Origin: Candidatus Omnitrophota bacterium
GTDB taxonomy: Bacteria; Omnitrophota; Koll11; Aquiviventales; Aquiviventaceae
Assembly (NCBI GenBank): GCA_023247285.1
Contig: JAHFGU010000047.1
Span: 1-9,425, forward strand
Direction: 5' to 3'
Length of the DNA stretch: 9,425 nucleotides
Part shown: positions 1-9,000 of the stretch, in pieces
How positions within the stretch are numbered: the stretch's first letter is position 1
Layout of the letters: every line of letters starts with the position of its first letter
The notes under the pieces: model-generated
The model's database searches: none
What the model was told of the DNA's origin: nothing
The model's input: the letters and a program-made list of their open reading frames with translations, nothing else
Translations under genes and position numbers: made by a program

Positions 1-3000
1 GTCGAATTGCCGCCGCTGCCTGAGCGGCTGCAGCCGCCCGAAGCCTCGGCTCGCGCGCTGCCGGTGCAGGAGCTGTGGAGCCTGCTCGAGGAGGAGGGCC
101 GTCGGAAATCGTACGAAGCCGACCTTCGCCGGTTGCAGGCCGCCTCAGCGCGGCTGCGGAATATGCGCCTGGTGCTGGCGGGAGCGTACTCGGCCAAACG
201 GGTCGGGAAGCGGCTCGTGGCGGCGGCCACCTGGCTGAGGGATCGTCGCGGGGAGTGGAATCTTGCCCGGGAACTGCTCGAGGGGGCGGTGCGGCAGTTG
301 CCGGAGGATCTCTATCTGCGCACCACCCTGGTCGAGGTGATGACGCGGTTGCGGCATGACGATACGCTCTTGGTGGCCGCGCACCTTGCGCGCGCGGGTC
401 ATGACGCGAGGTCGACCCCTGCCGCGCTGGTTGCGGCCACCGCCTTTCAGCAGTTGGGTCAGCCAGGGCATGCGCGCTACCTGCTGGAGCAAGCCGAGCG
501 TGGCGGCTATGGGGATGGACGAGTCAGGCGCTTCATCCGGGATTTGTCCGGCTCCGGTGCGGTGTCGCAGGCGCGCGTTACGCTGACGCCGCCCACGCCG
601 TCACCGGTCGCTGAGCCGGTCGCGCCACCCGTTCCAGCGTTCGAAACGCCCGCCGAGCCGCCATTCAGGCTCGTGCCGCCGGAGCCTGTGGCGATCGAGC
701 CGGTTCTGACAGAGAGCGTGTTGAGCCCTGCCGAGGCGGGGACGAACCAATTGGCGCTCGATTTTTCCCAGAGACCGCTCGCGCCGATCGCGCTCGATCT
801 CAGAGCCGTCCTGCCGGAGCTCGATGAAATGAGCGGCATCATGCTCCGTGCGGAGCCGGGCAGGGGTGAGCGGCAACTGCGCGATCTTGAGCTGCGAGGG
901 ACGAGGCTGGCAGAACGCGTTGGCGCCGCGAAGCCAGGGGCCGATCTCAATCCGGTGAAGAAAAAACTCGGCAAGCTGGTCACCGCGCTCAATCAGCTCA
1001 AACTGGAGCTCGATGAGCAGGAGACCGGCGATCTCGCAGCGCGCGTGCAGGCGCTCGAGGAAGGCATCGCCGCGGTCCAAGAGGCGATCGAGGCCATTCG
1101 GAGTGGCACTGCCACGAGTCAGGAGGCGGAGCAAGCGGCACTCTACGCCGCGCCGCCGGAAGCCTCACGCATCGATGAGATTTCAGTCGGTCTGCCTGCC
1201 GCGATCGCGCGCGAGCTTACGGACGCCGGCAAGGCCGGCAGCCGTGGTTCACAAACCGTTCACTCGATCACCCAGGCGCTCCGGCACGAAATGTCGTCGT
1301 TTGCGGAAGCCGAGGCCGCCCGCATCACGAGCACGGGCACCAAACTGCGTCCGGAGTTGATCGCGAACAAATCGATGGAGTTTGCGGAGACCCAAGGACG
1401 GCTCTGGGCTCGCGATCTCGCCATATTCCTGCGCGACACGACCCTGGATGACATCTCGCTCATCGATCGCGTCCTCGATCGGCTCACCAAGAAAGACGAT
1501 TTGAGCCAAGGCAGGCGGCGTCCGAAACACAAAGGGGCGGTCCGGCCATGGCTATTGGCCGGCCTCGCCGCCGGCCTCGCCGGCCTCGCGCTCGCCGCGC
1601 CCCTCTGGGGACCACTGCTGGCGGTTGTTGCACTCGTCCATCCACACGCCTTGTGGTGGTGCGGCGGCATGGCGTTGGCCGGATCGCTGCTGATGGCCTT
1701 CAACGCCAGCAAGACGGTGGACCGGCTGCTCGCGCTCATGACGCAAGGCCTTGAGCTGGTGCAACGCGATACGCCAGATCCGCGTACCGTCACCGCGCTC
1801 CAGCAAGTCCTCACGATGACGCGCACCGTGGCCGCCGACCCGTCCTACGGCAGCTGGGTGAAGTACGTGCGGCTCCAGACGCGTGCGGCCTTGGCGCTCG
1901 CGCTGCAAAAGGTCGGACAAATTGACGAAGCGCTTCCGATCGCGGAGGCGGGTTTGCAGCAATTGGAGGAGTTTGGGGTTGCGCGCCGCGAATCCGGGGA
2001 CATTACTCTGAATTTTGAGTCCATTGAAGCGGAGGCGCGCGCGGAACTCGCCGCGCTCGATGCGCTCGAGCTGCCCAACGGGATCAATCGCGCGCCCCTC
2101 TTGTGGTCCTATAACGTGCTGCACGATGTCCGGGGCAATCTCTTGATGGCGGAGCTGGGCAGCCACCCCAGCCAGCAGGGCACGCGCCGTCTCTTGGTCC
2201 TCGGAATCAAAGCCTTGGAATCCGCCAAGCTGCGCACCGCTCGGAATGACGCTGGAGCGCGGATCATCACGTTATTCCTCCTGAATCGCCTCGGGTGGGG
2301 GCTCTACCTCGCTCGGGCCTCTGAGCCGGATCGGCGGGACGAAATGCTGCGCCGGGCTCGCGAGGCGGCCGAGGCGTCCCTTGGCATTGCGCGCTCGGAA
2401 AGCGCGGAGCTGCTGTGCGGCGCGATCGACGTGGCGGAGCGGCGGTGGGATGAGGCGATCCGCGTGCTCGAGGCGCTGGCGTCGGCCGACGTGAACCTCG
2501 AAGGCATGCGCCTGGGAATGCTGGGCCAGGCCTATCGAGGCGTCGGGAACGAGACCAAGGCGGTCGAATGCTTGCACCGAGCGATCGAGACCGGCGCGGC
2601 CACCGGCGATGCGTATTACCTGATGGGCCGGATCAAATCCGATCAGGCGGCTCGCGCACTCGCCACCGATGGGGAGCGCGCCCTGGAGAGCGCCCGCGCG
2701 CTGCGCCGGGAGGCGATGGCTCCATGGCTGGAGCTGTTCCTGAAGCCCTCCCTGATGAGCGATCTGGATGAGCGGTCGCAATGGGTCGAGGCTAGCCAGG
2801 GACTCTTCAGTCTGCTGATGGCGGTGGGCGATGTGAACCAGGCCATCGAGGTGATCCAGGTGATGGTGAGGCGCGGCGAGTTTGACGCGGCCATGGCCGC
2901 GCGTGCGGTGGCGGAGTTCGCGCAGCTTGAGCCTGACGATCGCCGGCGCGCGATTCACACACTGGTCGGGAAGCTGAGCGCCGAGCCCAATAAGGGTTCG

Positions 3001-6000
3001 GCCGAAGCGCTGCTCGTCGCAGCGCTGCCCGCCGGCGATACCGAGGCGCGCCAGCAGCTGCACCGCTTGACTGATCCCGCGGCCGAAGCGCAACGACGCA
3101 TGCTGCAGGCCTCCTCAGATGTGAACGGCGAGTGGCAACGCCTGGTGAGCCGGCTGAAGGCGCCTGATCGGGATTTGCGGCATCTCTTCCAAGGAGAATC
3201 GTGGCGCCAGCTGCCTTCAGCGCTCCAGGCGGCCTGGTACCTTAAGTTCATCGCCGCGGTCCTTCCTCAGAAAGAGCTCCGGCGCCATCCGGCGGCCCTG
3301 AAGGTGTTGTGGGACCAGGGCCTCGTGTTGCTCGACACGCACGGCTCGACGCTGAGCGTCAAGACGCTGCAAGCGCTCGAGCGGCATGCCCGGCTGATTG
3401 CGCAGGATCATTCCGTGGTCCTGCAGGGACGGAGTGGAGCGAAGCGGTTCCTGGATCGGGTCGTGGGACTGCGCCAAGCTGCCGTCCATGCGCAGGAGAT
3501 CGCCCAGTCGCGCCGGAGCTTGCTGCACGAATACACGGTGTTGGGCGAGGCGGCGGGTTCGCTGGAAGGGCTCGTGCTCGGAGATTTGGATCCGCAGCCG
3601 CTGCGTGATGCGGGCGATGCGCTCATCGGCCACCAGCTCACCCTGGATGCGCTGGCCGGCCTCACGCCGCCCGAATTGACCGCGGACCTTTCCGCCGCGT
3701 CCGATCCGCTGGAAGAGCGTCTCGAAACGCTGGAGTCCCAGATTGAACGCGAAATGGCGCGGCGCGTCCGGATCGAGCAGGACGCGGAGGCGGAGCGGCA
3801 GGCGGCATGGACCAGGCAGCTGGCGCTGATGCAGCAGGCCGTCAGGACGCTGGCCGCCTGGAACCGGCTCCGGGAGCTGGCCGTCGAGCTACAGGATGCT
3901 GAAGGACTGATCGCGTATCTCCGGTCAACGCTCCCCCTGCAGGCTCCCGACGGCGAAGCGCGCGAGGCTGATGACGTGTTGCAACAGCGGTTGGATGGGG
4001 CGGAGCAGCTCTCGGTGTATCTCGGGGATGTACGGCGCAACATGGCGGAGGTGGCTGCGGAGATCACCCAGGAGAGCCACCCGGTATTAATCGGCCGTTT
4101 GCCGGCACTCGAGGCGAGCGCGCAGGCGTTGGTGGGCGCTCTGGCCGCGCGGCAGGAGGCGCTCTCCGGGCTGCTGGAAGAGCGCGCGCGCGAGGTGCTC
4201 GAGCTCTCCGCTGCATGGGATGGTTTGGCCGCCGAGGCCGATCAGGTGCCGGTGACCCGCGAGGAGCTGACGCGGTTGCAAACGCTTCAGGCTGGGCTGG
4301 CCGCGCGCTCGGAGTTCTTCGCCGACAGACTCCTCGATCGCCGGCAGCAGGCCGAGGCGCGGCTGGCCGCGCTGCAGCAGCGCGTCGATGACGCCGAGTT
4401 GGAGGCGTTGATCGCCCGCGAAGAGGCGGTGCGGGGGGTCGTCACCGAGGCGTTGGCATCCCGCGTGTGGACCGGCCGGCTGGCGGAGGATCTGCTCAAC
4501 AGCATCGTCATCCAGGCCGCCAGTGAAGAGTGGCCGGATGAGCGGATCCGCGCATACGCCAAGGGGGTTCGAGGGGCCAGCCAGGTGTTGGAGCCGCTGC
4601 TGCGTCCGTACCTGCCGATGATGGCGGTCCGCGGGCCCATCGTACTCGCCGCCATTGCCAATGGGCAGCGGTCGCTCAGCGTCATCCTCGCCATTGCGCA
4701 ATCACTGCAGGCTCACCAGGCGCAACCCGGCCGCGCTCGTGAAGTCGGAGCGCTCATCCAGCAGCGCGATCTGAGCGATGACGCGCTCCTTGAGGCGGTG
4801 CGGGCCGGCGATGCCCAGACAGGCGCCATCCGCCCGGCCGCTATCCTGGCCATCGGCGCGGGTGTGGTTCTCGCGCTCTTCGTGCTCGCCCCCTTGGCCA
4901 TGGCGCATCCGCTATGGTTCGTGACGATCTCCACCGCGGTCGCTGTGGCACTGGCGATGAGCGCGAAAGATGGCAGGCGTTCCGTGAATCTGAACACGAT
5001 CGTCACCCGCGCGGTGCGAAACGCCCGCACCAACAGTCACAGGACGATCGCTGTGCAGCGCGGCAGCCGCGTGCCGGTCCTGGTCGAGCAGCAGACCGAT
5101 GCCGAAGCCGCGTGGCTGCAGAGGCTGCTGCAGAACCTGCTGGCCGAGATGGATCACGCGCTGCCCGCAAACGCGGGCGTGAGTGTTCGGGTCAGCGAGC
5201 AGGGCAACCACGCGTTGATCACGCTGCACAGCGACTCTCCCATGTATGCGATCCGCGGCTTCACGCGGCTCGAGCTGGCCGGCGTCGTGACGAGTATCGG
5301 CCTGCTCGCCCTCACCGCGCCCTGGTGGGGGCCGGCGCTATGGGGGCTCATCCTCACGCATCCACGCGTCGCGCGGTCGATCGCGACGGCCCTCTCGGTC
5401 ATCGGCGCCATGGGCGTGGGCCGGAGCCAGCCTGCCGTGCCGGTGGAAGGGCTGGATGTGATCACCGATCCGTATCTGACCAACCTCCTGACGCCCCTGC
5501 TCATCGGACCGTCGGGTGCGCATCTCGGGACCCTCATGGCCGCCTGGCCGGCCGGCGCTTCGTTCGAACAGGTTCTGCGCCGAGCGGGGGCCGCGTTCAG
5601 GGAGGAGGAGCTGCCGCTTGCGGCGATCGAGGTGTTCGAGGCGTGCCGCGCGCCGCACCAGCGCCGGCCCCAGCGGGAGCGGCCTCAGGTGGTGGTTGCA
5701 CCTGAAACGATTCAGGCCATGCTGCGGGCGTCATCGCCCCACCAGCTGATCCAGGCGATCGCGGCAGGGTTGGAGAGGGATTTGGCCAACGTGGCCTCGA
5801 ATAACAAGAAGCTGACACTCGTGGATGCGGTCCGGAACAATCTAGGGGCTGAGCGCTATCAGTGCATCGAAGAGATCGCGCGGATCTTCTCTCTCGTTGT
5901 TGATGAGCCAAGCGCGCTGGCCCTGGCACGCGCCAAGACCAACGACGAGGTGCTCGTCATCGTCAAGGCGCTCATGCAGCGCCGCCTGGCCGCGGTGCGC

Positions 6001-9000
6001 GCGTTCCTTGGCACGCCGGACGGTGGCCGAGCCGCCTCGCAGCCGCGCGCGCCCAATACGCAGATGGTTGACCGCATCCGTCAGAGCCTCCGCGCCGAGA
6101 CCGAGCCATGGCGGCGCGGGATGCTGCACGCGGTCCTGCATGAGTGGCGCGAAGGGACGCCATTGGCAACGCTCTTACGCGGCGTGATGCCTCTGGCGTA
6201 CGATCCGCGTGAAGATCGGCGTGAATTTGAGCGCCTTGCCGTCTCCATCATCCTGGAAGCCTGCGGGTTTTCGGACGACCAGATCGACAACATGCGGCCT
6301 CGAGGATTCCAGGCGATGCTGGCCGCGACATCCCTGGATGCGTTCCTTCACGCGGCACGGAAGCCGTATTCTCCGCAGCCCGATGCGGTACGTCACAGAG
6401 AGACGATCTTGGTGCTCCAGGCCAGGCTGCGAGCGCTGGCGGCGAGCGTCAGGACAGCTTCTGGGACCGACGCCCTGGCAGAGCTCCAGCAGGACTTCAC
6501 ACGCATTCGAACAGCGTTGAAGGCGCTCGGCGTCTCCGCGGCAGACCTTGAATCAGCGGTTCGCAAAGCCCTCAAATCTCGGCGAGCCGCGCTGCGCGCG
6601 AAAACGCGTTCCGCACAGCGATTGGCAGGGCTCGCCCGAACCCCGATGGAGGCCGCTCCGGATTCGATACGTGCTTCAGGGCCCTCGGTCGTGCCTCCGC
6701 CTAACCAGGTCCTCCTGGGCCGAGCCGCTGCTGCAACGCGCGCGCTCTTGGATCAGCATGGCATCCAGTTCGTCGGCGCGCATCTCATCAACCTCGCGGC
6801 GGTGCGGCGGCTGATATATGGAGAGGCGCAGGCGGCGGATCCAGGGTGGGCCGTGGCCATCGTGACGAGCCGTCGCTATCCCGACGGCGACATCCTGGGC
6901 GCCTTGCAAGGGATCTGGGGGCAGGCGGATGTCGAGGTGGAAACCGTCTGGAGCAAGGACACTCGCCTGGATGGGCTGTTGTACGGTGCAGCACCCGTGA
7001 TCGAAGCTCCGCCATCCCCACAGATGGGCAACCGCGGCCAGGTCACCAGGGTGGAGCGCGTGGATGCCACGCGCCTGCGGCTGACGATCGCCGGCGAGCC
7101 GCGGTACGAGCCGCAGGCGGTGATTTCCACCCTCGCGCCCGAAGTGAATCTGGCCCAGACCCTGTCGCGCGCTCGCCGGTTGATTGCTCAGGATCAGGAT
7201 ACGGAGCCGGTTCGCGCCGCGTTCGACGCCTTCCAGGCTGAGCTGCACCACGCGCCGCCGGTGTATGCTTATGACCGGCTTGTCGCCGATGTGATCGGCT
7301 ATGCGCACAAGAGCGCGTCCGACCCTCCACTCCCTTCACTCAACAGCCTGCACCTCTACCGCCCGCTGCTCCGCAATCCGCTGGCTCAGCTTCATGAGGT
7401 TGCAGAATTTCTGGCCCAGGCTCGCCGTCTGCAAACGTCGTACCGCGCCTCGGACGACACCCTGTATCTGAGATTTCCCTCCCAGCAGGATGCGAAGGGC
7501 AACGTACCGGTCATCCCCATCAAGCTCAGCGGTTCTCTCGAAGCGGTCGGGAGCCCGGTCGAACTCGCCCAGCGCCGCGTCCGCCACGACCCGACCCACT
7601 ACCATCTCTGGGCCTTCTTCCGCCAGATCTTCGGCGCCGAAGACGAAGCGCTGACCCAGATCGTGCACGGGCTGGTCGGCACGACCGGCGCTGCCGACGC
7701 CGAACGCATCCTGTCCAGCGGCCTGGAGCCGAAGGAGTTGGTGACCGAGCAGCTTGCGCAGGAAGCTGAAGAGGCCATCCAGGCCAAGGAGCCATTGCCG
7801 TTCGTGCACTGGGTGGCCGGCCATCCCGCTTTTCTGACACGCGTGCTGCCGCAGATGTCGGCAGCGTGGGTAGACCTCGCGCTTGATCTGCTGATCCAGG
7901 GATATCGCGGCCGCGGGCGGGATTGGCTCAATGCGGTGCTGGATGACGCCTCGCTCATCAATGAGGCGCAGCTCCGTTGGCTGGCTCAGGCGGTTGAAGA
8001 CCGCGTCGATGAGGCAAGCAGTCCGCGTTATAGGAACCGGGCCATCGAGCTGCTGGCCTTTCTTCACGTCCCAACCACAGCGGGGCGTGGCGGCCAGCCG
8101 ATCACTCATCAATCGAGGGGGACTCAGCCGCTTGTTCAGAATCTCGTGTACCAGGGACCGCTCCTTGTGCGCCCCGGCGACACCATCCGCAAGCCTTTTG
8201 TCCGCTACTTCTGGTTTTCCACGCGTCAATTCACCTACCAGATTTCGGTGGAGGGCATCCAGGTCCATCGTCGCATCTATGAACACGATCCCCAGCGGCT
8301 CGTGGCTCAGGATGTCTCGCGCGTGGGGGACGCGCGGGTTGTCGAGTCCATCATCAGCTACGTCGTGGCTCCTGGTCAGCCGGTGGCCGCTGCGCCGAGG
8401 ACCGTGCCTCCAGCCCTGCTCTATCGAGCTGGAGAGGCATTGGCCAATTTCCTTCAACGGCGCAGGCACTGGTTTGAGCTGTATCGGGACCTGACGGATG
8501 TCTTCACCGAGGATGAGGAAAACGTTGCGGCCGGGATCCCATTCCAGCAACTCGTCGGGTGGCTGAGGGGGCGGCAGCTCACGCCGCACGAGCTTCAGGC
8601 CGCGCTCGCCTTGGAGGACGGCCAGGCGATCTCAGATGCAGACCGCGGGCGGCTGTGGCTGTTTGCCGGGGCCGCGCCGACGATTCTCGGCCAGTTCGAT
8701 GTCCGGGAGAGATGGCAGGACCCGACGGCTGCGATCAACCGCCTCAGCAAACAGCTCTGGCCAGAGCTGACCCAAAAGGCCGAGGAGCTTGAGTTGAACG
8801 GGGTACCCCTGCTCGTCACGTTGGAGGACTTCAAAGCGTTTGTCTATCGAACACTGCAGTTGGCCGGCTACCTCTCGCCTCCCGATGATCAGCGAAGGGG
8901 AGAAGGGTCTTGGGTCCCGCCGACGAGGCCGAAGCTCTACGAGATATGGCGGAAGTATGTCCGCTGGTGGTTCGAAACCACTACAGCGCTCCTGGTCGGC

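Noticed and set aside
1552..2166. 204-codon open frame on the - strand
   Set aside because: It is antisense to membrane module A and the TPR-like region, has no domain features, and is explained by low stop-codon density at high GC.
4087..4701. 204-codon open frame on the - strand
   Set aside because: It is in register with the + strand codons and antisense to the long coiled coil; the same shadow effect from rare TTA, CTA and TCA codons accounts for it.
5041..5241. Possible histidine-kinase-type ATPase domain (N-box-like L-L-Q-N-L-L followed by two strands)
   Set aside because: The residues after N-L-L do not match the N box, the D-x-G-x-G and later glycine boxes are absent, and only about 90 residues are available before the next membrane module.
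4914..5705. 263-codon open frame on the + strand in another frame
   Set aside because: It overlaps membrane modules B and C of the main frame. Its translation is dominated by Arg, Gly, Ala and Pro in the low-complexity style of off-frame GC-rich sequence, and has no recognisable features.
7336..8589. 417-codon open frame on the - strand
   Set aside because: It lies exactly in register with the + strand codons, so its stops can only arise from TTA, CTA or TCA codons on the + strand, which GC-rich coding sequence rarely uses. Its translation shows no domain, and the + strand reading is continuous through it. It is an antisense shadow.
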